Shown here piece by piece: positions 51,901 through 62,021 of a stretch of 64,000 bases of DNA (the stretch's first letter is position 1; each line of letters begins with the position of its first letter). The stretch is from Apostichopus japonicus. Taxonomy: Eukaryota; Echinodermata; Holothuroidea; Aspidochirotida; Stichopodidae. A program made the position numbers and the translations under genes. The stretch lies in NCBI RefSeq assembly GCF_037975245.1, contig NC_092582.1, positions 14,134,077 to 14,198,076 of the forward strand, read 5' to 3'. The notes under the pieces are model-generated. The model was not told the origin of the DNA. It worked only from the letters and a program-made list of their open reading frames with translations, and ran no database searches.

Positions 51901-54900
51901 CGTTACCATAGCGACCATCGACAAGTAAATTCATGATATTCATTTCAAATTATCGTTCAAGCCAATTCTCTATTTTTCTTCTATATACCTTAGGGATACT
52001 ATAAACACTGAAAGTATTTAGTACGGATTCTGTTATCATAGAATTAATAATTCGTCCCAGAAATTTACTTCCATCCATGTAACTAGATCAATATAAGGTA
52101 TTAGCGTCAAGAAATGGAACTTTACTTATTCGGTACCGTGTGTAATGGGACTAGGGAAGTTTATACAATGCAACCTTCAGTGCGCAACTTTTACTCCTTG
52201 GTTTCGGTTTGTTTTGGAGCAAACGTTAGTTTGCTCTTATTTCGTCACATTGTATTGCTCGAAGAGCCAGTGTAAGTCACCATGTTATATTCTGCTCGAA
52301 AACGGAAATCTTGTCAGTATCTTCTACAGTAGATTCGAATGTACGGTGGCTTAATAAGGTCATAGGGGAACAAAATAAGTTTCCCCAAATCTCAAAATTT
52401 TGACTTTTATCTCAAACTTTTTACTTTTTATCTAAACAATGTTGACTTTTTATCTCAAAATTTTGATTTAAAAAGTCAATATTTTGACTTTTTATCTCAA
52501 TTGTTTTCTTTCCTATGTCCCTATTAAGTCACCGTACGAACGTTTAATACAGTTTACCATTATATGTCAAATCCTCATCTCATGTGCCGACTATACGACA
52601 AAGTTAGATCATTATAACGATGTGACGAAAATAAAGTTGTGACGAAATTGTATCCAATTTTGTAAGAAAAGAAAAGCCAGTAAATAAAGATTATTTCCGA
52701 TCTTATATAGTCGATAGATCGGTCTCATATACCGAATGGTTACAGTATAGGATAAATCGATTTTGCAATGAAATTTCAGTCAATCAATTGCAAATTAAGA
52801 GCGTTTTAAGTGCTATTTTTACAGACACGAGTTAGTTGGAGTCAAGGCACCAGTTGATAGAACAGAGGATGATTTTGATCCGGGAGCAATGTTTCACATC
52901 GTCGGGGATTATTCCTTTATGAGGTAGGTGTATATGGGGGGAATTCCGCGAGACCGAAGGTCCGCGAGACCGAAGTTGAAAAAAGGTCCGCGAGACCGAT
53001 TTGTAATTTCGGTCTCGCGTACCTTTTTTTCAACTTCGGTCTCGCGGACCTTTTTTCAACTTCGGTCTCGCGGACCTTTTTTCAATTTCGGTCTCGAGGA
53101 CCTTTTTTCAATTTCGGTCTCGCGGAACTTCGGTCTCGCGGACCTTTTAATTTCGGTCTCGCGGACCTTCGGTCTCGCGGACCTTTTTTTTATTTTCGGT
53201 CTCGCGGACCTTCGGTCTCGCGGACCTTCGGTCTCGTGGACTGTAATCGTATATGGCGCGCCCTTTGTGCCAACAACAACATTTGAGTTCGGTCTATGGC
53301 AGAATGATATCTGATGATGTAATTTCTGTATGAATTGATAAGAAAAAACTAGTTTGGACGGTTTAATGATTTGAGGCAGCGACGTGATGACTGTTAGTCT
53401 GTATATGGTAGAGAATAGGGAATTAATGCTGTGATATAAGGTAAGAGGTGAATGAAGCAACACAATACGTTCAGGCGTAATCCGGCTGCCTATATCCGAC
53501 TTAAGACGACATACTCAGTTGAAAAACAAAACATTGTATAGGAAGGGGCTGTATTAAGGACATTTTGATTTCAATCTGATAGATTAATTATGTCTTACAT
53601 ATTTTTTAAGGAAGCGTTTTATTGGGTCATATGTTATGTAAACTTTGTCCTTTTTACAAAGATGGCGCAGCTTTTTTAAAGTTTCTCTTTTTGTATCAGA
53701 GACAAAGAACAATCGTCGTCGAATATCATAATATTCCGATATGTTAAATTCATATGTTACCACTTCGTTTAGTCGTTTTTAATAACTTCGCGAATAATAA
53801 ACTGAAGTTATAATACTTTGTGTATTACTCGGGTGCCAATATGGCAAAAATCCCGGATGTGATATGATACAAAATGGTTACTGGTGTCACGTGAACATTT
53901 ATATGATATCTTTCTGTAGTTTAGTGCAGGGTAATTTATGGAAGTTTTGTAACTTCCAAGGTAAAATCAGTCATGCAATGTTTCATTTTTTTCTCAATTT
54001 ATTTAATTAAAATCTTGAAATTCAAACGACGAATCAGGTTGATTGTCAGCAGTAAGTTCATGCTTTAAGCATGTTGCCTACTAATTACTAAATTAGTCGC
54101 ACAGAGATATCTTACTTAAAAACATTTTTTTTTTTACGGCTATCCGATTTTCATTTTTAGAATGTCTCTCATTTATATCACAGGTACTACATGAGAACGA
54201 TCATACAATTTCAATTCCACAAGGCTATGTGTGATGCGAAGAACCACGATGGGCCCTTGCATACCTGCGACATTTACAACTCGCCAGAAGCGGGAGATAA
54301 ACTTGGGTAACATGATGTTTCTTTCTTTTTTCCATCATAAACAGGACAAGCAAGGAGACCCGTCTTCAATATAAGGTCATCAGTATTCGCTACAAATTTT
54401 GGCCCGGTGCTAAACGTTTTACTTCTTCATTTTTTTCATTTCTTTTTGTTCTATCGCAATATAAGTAGGACATATAACATAGAAGGAGATAAGACACAAA
54501 ACTTGTGAAAGTAAGTGTACTAAAAAAATCTATAGGGCTTGTCGGGTAGTGACACTCCCTGAAAAAAATACAGAACTGTACAATAAGAAAAGAGAACAAA
54601 GAAAAAAGAACCCCTCCTTCCTCTCCCTTCCCTCAAATACCCCTCCCGCCCCTCCCTCCCCAGTTATGATAAGTGCAAGCAATAATTGAGTAGTAGACAA
54701 AACAATTCGCAGTTCTAGTACATGTTGATGATGTACTTTTGTAAGCTTTTCTAAAAGCAACTAGGGAAGGCATCGCCTTTAAAGTTTAAAGTTTTGAAAA
54801 TTATTTTGGTGGAGGGTCTGGTTCTGCACATTATTCTCCAACATATAGCCGAGATTAAATGTCTCAGTAAGAAAGCAATCATTGACTGTGGCAGTAATGT

Positions 54901-55964
54901 CAAATACTTCTTGAAATTGGAGAATGATTGACTCTTATTTGACTGTCTGGCATATATTTCGGGTCGATTCTGATCAACTTTGAATATTATAACAGAAAGT
55001 TTGTGAAGAATAAGTTCAATAAAACGCTAAGAGACAGTGTTAAAACGCTGTTAAAACAGTTAAAACGCTGAGAAACATTGTCTAGCATACTTTGGGTCGA
55101 TTCTGATAGACTTTGAATATTAGAAGAGAAAAGATTGTGAAGAATAAGTTCAGTAAAACGCTGAGAAACTGTCGCTTCGCTTACAGAGACATCGTGGTCA
55201 TATTAGCGAATCTTAGATGTCTGACATTTAACTGATGTTTTGTAATGTAACTTAAACAGTCACACGCACACATACAAACACGCGCACATACACACACACA
55301 TGATTTGTGTAGATCAGGTTTATAATCACAGTTAAAAGGGTAACATTCAATTTCTTTGTTGTTTTTTTATATATCATTTGGAATGAAACTTGGTTATGGT
55401 CAAGCTCATGATTTTGCTTTGGATAAAAAACAATTAAGTATAAGAACAATATTAAGTTGTGGTTCTCGTCAAGTCGGGCTTATCATCGTAATTTCTTTCT
55501 TTTTCATACTCTTTCTCAGGAGCATGCTTCAATTAGGAAGCAGCCAACCTTGGCCTGATGCAATGGAACAGATTACTGGACAAAGAGACATCAAAGCAGA
55601 CGCCATTATGGAATATTTCAGTCCGCTTAACACTTGGTTGCAAGAGCAAAACAAGTTAATGGATGAACAGATTGGATGGGAAGAAGGTATGTCTCCTCCA
55701 TGTTTCATTGAAATGGTCCAAAAGTGACTGAATTCATTCCAAAAACAACAAGCTAAAAAAACTCTTGGAAGTATATTTCTTGTAAATCTGCACCAATCGA
55801 TTAATCGACTAAATGTGAATATTTTGCCTTTAACCTTCATACGACAATTCAAACGTATACGATTATTTTCTGTTTACATTACAGCTCCAGGAGCTGCTAC
55901 TAGGACCGTCTTTTACATCATAACTCTTATCACCATGGCAACAGTTGCACTCATCCTACTTTGA
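43027..55964 (+). CDS. ACE2: ACE2-type angiotensin-converting enzyme, peptidase family M2
   Basis: M2 peptidases are zinc carboxypeptidases that trim extracellular peptides. Thirteen exons join in phase: 43027-43239, 44595-44750, 46614-46707, 48001-48144, 48613-48804, 48966-49063, 49826-49995, 50847-51070, 51736-51880, 52825-52923, 54184-54306, 55520-55686, 55885-55964. They encode 634 aa. A signal peptide (about 1-20) precedes the peptidase domain. [11 protein letters not shown] (with a glycosylation sequon) is the family's N-terminal block. HEMGH at 373-377 supplies two zinc ligands and the catalytic Glu374; Glu401 in FHEAVGE is the third ligand. His343, His503, Arg512 and Tyr513 match conserved active-site positions. 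Arg272 in MWGRFW, Met501 and Phe510 follow the ACE2 pattern rather than the ACE pattern. Blocks such as [19 protein letters not shown] and FMRYYMR also favour ACE2. There is one peptidase domain, no collectrin-like domain, and a hydrophobic C-terminus ending at the stop. No key residue is missing. The family is certain; orthology to ACE2 is probable. Confidence 0.96.
43698..44488. mobile_element. TIR element with 9-bp target duplication in ACE2-type intron 1
   Basis: GGCCGGGTA occurs at 43689-43697 and 44489-44497 as a direct repeat. Inside it, the left end (GCGAATTTTTCCCCC, then AACAGGTTTGCA) is matched by the inverted right end (TGCAAACCTGTT, then GGGGAAAAAAATCAC). That gives inverted repeats of about 33 bp around 791 bp. 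The open frames inside (43652-43981 and 44073-44267) show no transposase motif. A 9-bp duplication suggests a Mutator-like element, but this is tentative. Confidence 0.7.
45137..45475. mobile_element. probable MITE in ACE2-type intron 2
   Basis: CAGCAGGGTGTAGGAGCC at the left and GCTCCCTACCCCCTGCT at the right form imperfect inverted ends. CACGTGCCCCCC and GTGCCCCC runs lie just inside, as in the CAAGGGCGGCGG element at 32.6 kb. No clear target duplication. Confidence 0.5.
46191..46366. repeat. 176-bp inverted-repeat element
   Basis: The left arm starting GGGGTTAATCAACGGTCTAG pairs with the right arm ending CTAGACCGTTGATTAACCCC. The arms are about 47 bp with one mismatch around a GC-rich centre. 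A single partial arm (GGTTAATCCTGTGAGTAACG) lies at 46063-46086. It looks like a MITE; no target duplication was found. Confidence 0.8.
46567..46628. repeat. 31-bp tandem duplication across a splice acceptor
   Basis: CCATATTTCATG, two or three variable bases, then AGTTCAACCAAGTTCGC occurs twice in tandem. The second copy ends its intronic part with GTGCAG and supplies the exon 3 acceptor (exon from 46614). The first copy ends with GAATAG, another AG at 46582, so it duplicates both the acceptor and the first coding bases. Confidence 0.85.
46787..47180. mobile_element. non-autonomous hAT MITE (CAGTGGCGGAGCT family), inverted copy
   Basis: Reverse-oriented relative of the element at 21161-21531, with CAGTGGCGGAGCT and AGCTCCGCCACTG ends and a perfect 8-bp target duplication CGCGCCTC (46779-46786, 47181-47188). 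It is 394 bp and starts 79 bases past the exon 3 donor of the peptidase gene. Confidence 0.93.
47300..47530 (+). pseudogene. 3' end of a CR1-like retrotransposon
   Basis: The frame reading [19 protein letters not shown] then [15 protein letters not shown] and a stop matches the FS..AP.LWNSLP...FKS.LKT.LF C-terminus of CR1/Rex-type elements. It is followed by a tail with TTAAGCGCATTGAGCCCTGG and GCGCTATATAAGCACC ending in ATAATAAG. 5'-truncated, in peptidase intron 3. Confidence 0.7.
48859..48903. repeat. AT microsatellite
   Basis: Pure (AT)n of about 44 bases in the 161-base intron 5 of the peptidase gene. Confidence 0.95.
52341..52537. mobile_element. 197-bp MITE in ACE2-type intron 9
   Basis: GTACGGTGGCTTAATAAGG at the left and CCCTATTAAGTCACCGTAC at the right are inverted ends continuing inward for about 38 bp with mismatches. 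The inside holds repeats of TTTTGACTTTTTATCTCAAA. Ends in GTA/TAC are compatible with a TA target site, as in Tc1/mariner MITEs, but this is inference. Confidence 0.65.
52944..53240. repeat. tandem and inverted GGTCTCGCGGACC repeat next to a splice donor
   Basis: About ten copies of TTCGGTCTCGCGGACC, most followed by TTTTTTCAA, run from 53010 to 53240. At 52944-53000 the same unit lies in the opposite direction (GGTCCGCGAGACCGAA), so the start can fold onto the rest as a long hairpin. It begins about 20 bases after the exon 10 donor at 52924. The open frames of 128 and 135 codons over it are repeat artefacts. Confidence 0.93.
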
Positions 55965-56800
55965 GAAGATTGGTTGCTGATGTTCATATCGTGTATCTGA
56001 TACAATAAGGACAATTGGATAAATGAAATTGCTGAGAAATTTAACAATATTATATTTATGGTCCCTAATTGTGTGACGTTGCTTTAACCTTAACCTTAAA
56101 TCTCTCTGTGCCAGAATGCACACAAGTCCCGAACAACATTCTTCCACTGGGTTCGGTTTGCAGCTGCGTGTGTGACGTTGCGCTTCCTAGATATTAAAGC
56201 ATTGGCCAGAGAACTCGAAATACGTTCCTGAATTGTCGCTCTCTTATACCACAACAGGTTTCTATATAACTCCAGCCAGACCTTATACGTCATTGTTAGG
56301 TTAAAGGTGAAGCAAACACAGCCATCACCAGTGACGACCTGTGTGAATGTGATAGCGGTGCATGTGATCATCAACAACCACAAACGGCTGTGAAGAAGTC
56401 TATGATTCCATATTGTAGCTATAATATATAGCTTCAATTTTCCTTCCCCAGTGAGACTGAACTATGAACAAGTCTAAATATGACGACATCGACCGACAAA
56501 AATGCTTGATTTTGTTTTAATGGTTTCCTTTACGTACAGCAGATATAAACACATATAAGCATCGCCTCTTTTTAGATATGATAATAACGTATTATATTAT
56601 GACATTAATATTATTGACATTAATATTGTAAACACAAATGATTAACTGCCGTTGTTGCCTTAATTGTCTTCGTTGCATTTATATTAGAGACAGGAAGAAC
56701 AATTTTACCTGTTTCAGGTGATAAGATGATTAAATTGGACATTTCCTGTGGTGTGTAATTTATACTATATACAAATTAAAGTGTATTAAATAATAAAGTT
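55965..56800 (+). other. probable 3' untranslated region of the ACE2-type gene
   Basis: Follows the TGA stop; AATAAA at 56792-56797 would end it after about 830 bases. A minus-strand open frame (56437-56096) lies inside and is described in the findings. Confidence 0.5.
56792..56797 (+). promoter_or_regulatory. candidate polyadenylation signal for the ACE2-type gene
   Basis: AATAAA within GTATTAAATAATAAAGTT, the first strong signal downstream of the stop. Confidence 0.45.
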
Positions 56801-59255
56801 AATTTTGTAAAATCACAATGTCAAGGATGAAGTTTTTTAATCAGTTTGGTATAAAATAAATTGGTACAAATAATCAAAATAAGTACTCTAACCGACATGT
56901 GCTGACCACAAAGAAAAGTTTTGGAAAGCTAATTCAGACGAGAAAGAATTTCAAATTTGGAACCTTTTCTTTTTTCAATGATGTATAACAGTATTTCTTT
57001 TTGGTTAAGCTCATCGCTAACTTTGGTAAAAAATGTTATGAATTATAATCAAATCAGATGGACAATAAACGATGGTTACCAGTACTAGTGAACCCGGACA
57101 TTGAAATATAATTGTCCAAATGACCAGATTGACAGTATTACCGTAAACCTTTTCGCATCAGCTAGTGTAAGTGGCCTCAACCACCCCTCAACCACCCTAC
57201 TGAGACATTGATTTACCGAATCATTACAACTGTGCACAGCCTTAGCCCATCGAAAGTAAGGCTGCTATTGATGAAGCTCATCGGCTAAACATGAAGCACG
57301 ACAGCAGAAGCGTACCAGGTCTATAGCTTGGTCTAAGAACCAGAGTAGAATTTATACCTTGGCTAATTAAAGAAATTTAGCCTTTTTGTGCGTGTTTGGC
57401 CTACAGTAGTGGCAAACGGCCATACCTCTTAAACCTACCAATGAAAGCCGGGTTCCTTTCGTAAATGTCACACGCTATGACTTTTGGGAATTTCCTTTAA
57501 AATAAAGAGCTTTGTCCACCCACGTAAAGTTGATGTTGATGTTTATAGATTTGCCTTTTTTCAGATTGTACAATCTTGAAGAAAGGTCACTCAAGGTAGC
57601 ACGAAAACCAAACCGCTTGATCCACTCTCAACCCTAATCCCTTTACATCGAGACTGTGACCGTGGGGTTATCATGACGATGTCACTTCAAGTGAACATCA
57701 CGACTCACTGTCGCAAGCCGTTCTTACATATGCATAGAATTAATTCCATTTAATATTTACTTAAATAGAATAACTTTAAACTTAAGTTAAATGAAATCCT
57801 AACCTTTTAAAAAAAACTTAATCTGAATACGTAATAATTCTCAAGTAGAATAGAAAGATAAATTTTAAAACGGCTTGGCATAAGTCATTGAGTTGCCTAG
57901 TAGGAGTAACAATGTCACTGAGTTGGTCGTGTGGTCACTAACTTGATAAAAAATCTTTCTATTTTCTAGTGTCATTTTCATTTTGGTATGCCAGACAGTA
58001 GACACCTTAATTGACTGCTGTATGCTTGCAATTGAAAAAAAAATTGAATTCAATTGAAACGTGGCATAAATTGCACAACACCGGTTAAATTTTTTAATAC
58101 TTTAGTATAGTAACAGTCCAGCCAGGCTTTCTGCTATATGTGATTATCAATATCACCTTCTAAACTCATAACACGTGTTAATTATATGCCTATTACTGCT
58201 CGTTATTGCTTCTGCACTGAGCAGGACTACACTAATTAAAGATGACAATAATAATAATAATAATATTAATCGTGGGCCAACATAATCAATTCCCATGGTA
58301 TTGGCCAAGACGTTAGTGACGTTTTACATATTGTCACAAACGGCAGCCCATACTTGTGCGCGAATCGAGTGCAAAAGTAGAGACGGGTACAGCACAAACA
58401 AACGAACCCCCTTGACAACACTATCAACCGTACACTCCGTAATTAAACTTAGCCTAACACAAATTACCCTACGAAAATCCCTGAACACAGATTGACTGAA
58501 TCTAGTTTGACATATTCGAAGACGACTTCTGCAGGCTAACTCCTTGCTCATCAAGTGCAACTTCTGATACTAGGTTAATGATATGCCAATGTAAGTTTAC
58601 GATAAGTTCATTTTACTTCTTGTTCAACTTAAGCAGGCCTAGGCTACAGTACAGTAAGAGGCCTAACGTAGTAGGCCTACAGTAGGACCTATGTTTATAC
58701 TCACGTGAATTGTCACAGTCTAGACATGAAGAGACCCCCCCCCCCATATCATATTAATATCGTATTAAAACATACAGATATATTTGAATATATCATAAGT
58801 TTAACTAAGGGAAACTTAAAACAAATATTCTTCAAAGGCATGGTACTTCGTAATGGTATTGTAGGCCTAGGCCTATGGTAAATTCATGTCCTCTAAATTT
58901 TGCTGAGTTATGCATATGTATAGTTGCACTTATAACCACTGTAGTTGCCATGTTCGTAAGTCAAATTGTAACCACTTTTTAGTTTTAATCTACATAGCAT
59001 TAATGGAAACTGCCACAGTGAAACAAGGAAACTTCATTTTTGTATTTTGAGACACTTTTGAAGATTATTCCACCCCTTTTGAATTAGCAGAGTTAGGACT
59101 ATACCGTAATCATAAATTTCAATGCATGCACAAAGTTAGGAAATTTTTTTTTGCTTTGAGTTTAAGCAGTTTAACTCCTGACCTTTACAAATGTCAATTT
59201 CTGGAAGAAACCAATGGAGTCATATAGTTAAAGGATAGAACTAAACCGCAGACTT
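56801..59255. other. intergenic DNA
   Basis: No gene recognised. Contains a short (AAT)n at 58247-58266 and a C run at 58735-58746. TACAGTA words reappear from about 58640. Confidence 0.5.
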
Positions 59256-59391
59256 GTAATATCAGTGAGATGGTCATTAATGGCCATCTCACTGATACTA
59301 CAAATATTCTCACTGATATTACAGTGGTAATTACCACTGTCCCTTAAAACAACAATGCTCTTATCGGGATGTTACCATGGTATATACCATG
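59256..59391. repeat. cluster of palindromes
   Basis: ATCAGTGAGATGG (59261-59273) pairs with CCATCTCACTGAT (59284-59296) around CATTAATG. GTAATATCAGTGAG (59256) also pairs with CTCACTGATATTAC (59308-59321). CAGTGGTAATTACCACTG (59321-59338) and CATGGTATATACCATG (59376-59391) are perfect palindromes. Confidence 0.9.
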
Positions 59392-59423
59392 CTAACATTA
59401 ACATGATACATATCAGTTTGAAA

Positions 59424-61161
59424 TAGGCTTGCACGGTAAACCGGTTTTAGTACCGAAACCGGTTTTTTCCGACCGAATTTCGGTACTATTTTTTATTTTA
59501 AGAAAACCGAAAAACCGAAAAAACCGGAAAAACCGAAATGTGAATTGCAAATACTGGAAAAAAAACAAAGTTTGTTGCCTTTGGTTTCTCCTATTTACTG
59601 TTCTTTTTGCGATATGAAAGTAAATTGCAACAAGAGAAAGCTTTTCTGATAGACGACATTGTCAGCTACGATAGGCACACGCCATAACCAGTGCTTGAGG
59701 GTGGATAGCTAGGCCTAACATTAGGCTATGCAGCCCTAATATGCGTGCATCAATTGGGTGACTTTGTAGTATTGAACTGACTCTGGTGGACAACGTTAGT
59801 AGTTGTGAGAAGTACACACTCAAACGACGAGATGCAGTTCAAAATAAATTGTTATATCCAATGTGTTTGTCCTCTTTGTGTTGTTCTTATTATTTAACCT
59901 CAATTTAACAGTAGAGGTTATGGAGAAAATCTTTTCAAACACAATGATCACAGTTCGTGTTCAAAAAATGAACGTTAAAACTTGAAAGGTACATTGCGCA
60001 ATCCACAATACCATACGACATGTACAGTCGCAGGGGGGGGGGCTCTGAGTTTAACAACTAAGATGCAACAAGTAACATTAGATCAATCACGGGGGGGCTC
60101 TGAGTTTAACAACTAAGACGCAACAAGTAACATTAGAACAATCACGGGGGGGGCTCTGAGTTTAACAACTAAGATGCAACAAGTAACATCAGAACAATCA
60201 CAGTCCATTGTTCACAAGACACACCTGGCATCAGGCTTGAGCAAGGAAAATTAAAGGAGTAAAAATGTTGCATACATGGGTGGAAATTACAGATGTTGCT
60301 GTTGGGACAATTCTTCTTGTACGCTAATAGATTTTATTTTCTTTGTAAGTTTCCTTTAAACATTTCTTCTTATCAGTTTTCAGACAAGGCGTCTCTTAGT
60401 TGGTTTTTCGTTTACGTTGATGAACACATGTTTCCAACTTAAACGTTAACAATTTATTTTCTTTACCGATCTAATCCCGCTTTTGCCAGCGATATTTTTC
60501 AACTTGTACTTGAAAGTGTAGACGGTAAATTCTCTTCAATCCTTGAAGAGAAATTTATTTTACCGCCAAGATACCACCCGCGAACATGGCTAGAGCCTCG
60601 TGCAATTTGGTACATTCGAACACTTTGTCAGCCACTACTGAATGAATATATTGGACCAATCACATTGTAAAGTTTTTTTTTTACGATATCCAATTGGTCA
60701 TAATGGGGTTTACGCTCGGCCCTCATCTCCGAAAATATAACATATAATATAACATGACCGTGATATTTTTTTCTGAACACGAATTTGCACTTCGTGAAGT
60801 ACAGTAAACACAAGACAAACGATACGTGTACGGTGTACGTGATGTTTACACTTTAAGAAAAAAATTCACTAACATTTCTTTTCGACATATTTACTTCAGT
60901 TTAGTTAACGTGGGTTATAAAATGAGAGTCATGAAGGCAGTAACATTTCTTGAATGTATTCTCCTTATTTTTAACCCTTCACTGCGAATGAACAGACTTG
61001 AACCCGCTGTTGGTAAAGCTTCAAAAATACGCATCTTAGCGATCGAGATTTGGATGTTTTCAATACAATTCGGGAGGGAAAAAAAACCGGTTTTTGAGCC
61101 AGATTTGGTTTTTTGCTACAGAAAAACCGGTTTTAAGTTTTCACGAAACCGTGCAAGCTTA
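59424..61161. mobile_element. 1.7-kb non-autonomous hAT-like element
   Basis: Ends TAGGCTTGCACGG and CCGTGCAAGCTTA are inverted repeats flanked by a perfect 8-bp target duplication GTTTGAAA (59416-59423, 61162-61169). Subterminal regions are rich in AACCGGTTTT and AAAACCGAAA motifs on both sides, as in many hAT ends. It is 1738 bp; the open frame at 60826-61167 includes the right terminus and shows no hATC or zinc-finger motif, so I see no transposase. Confidence 0.88.
60035..60200. repeat. 55-56-bp minisatellite, three copies
   Basis: GGGGGGCTCTGAGTTTAACA followed by ACTAAGATGCAACAAGTAAC repeats with starts of CTCTGAG at 60043, 60098 and 60154. It lies inside the hAT-like element. Confidence 0.9.
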
Positions 61162-62021
61162 GTTTGAAATAACTGAAGGAAAGTAGGTGATATTATAGCT
61201 AATGACCTCATAATTGGAAAAGTCAGTTGAACAGATTATTCTCACATTTTGTGGAGCAAACAAATGTTTATCAATACCTGATAAATAGCAAATTTGAAAG
61301 TTGTCTGATGCATTGTTGTAGTGGCCAGAGTTTCCTTGTCATAAAGGTATATATATATCTGGGAAGTAATATACCTTTTTTTTTGTTATTTCATTGTTGA
61401 GGATCTACTCAACTGTTAGGTGGTGAACAGTGGTTAGGCTATCCCTAAGTACTTTGGATTGAAAGTTGTATTATGTATTAGATTATAATCAAGACCAAAA
61501 CCAAACCAATCTTGATGGTCTAAATGTTCATTTTTTGCCCCATTGCATTGTCAACAACAATCACACAATCATGACAAAGTATACATTTTCATCCACATTT
61601 TGTCCCCATCACAGAGATTGAACAATATGAAAAATCCAAATATCAACAACGAACATTTTCAAAAATGTTACTCATTTCACGCGCAGGCAAGCGTCTTGCC
61701 CTCAACATTTACTATTCACAGAAGACTATGTACACATGTTTGCTCATTAGAATCTAGCGAAGTAATTATGTCAACTCTAAATCTATTTGTGTAATGTATC
61801 CTTTGAACGGATTTGCTCCGCTACCAAAATATTATTTGAGAGAGTCCCGAAGTGGTTAAGTCTGCGATAAGCATCATGTCATGAGAGTAGGGCATGGTGA
61901 TTCCATGAAGTGTGTAGTCTAGCATATGGTCTAGTTACAAAAGGGAGAAGCCAATAGACCAAGATTTGTCACAGCATATTGATCATATTATTTTTAAATT
62001 AATTCTGATTTGTCTTCTCAG

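Noticed and set aside
52928-53463. 128- and 135-codon frames over the GGTCTCGCGGACC array
   Set aside because: Both strands are open only because the repeat lacks stops; the residues are pure repeat.
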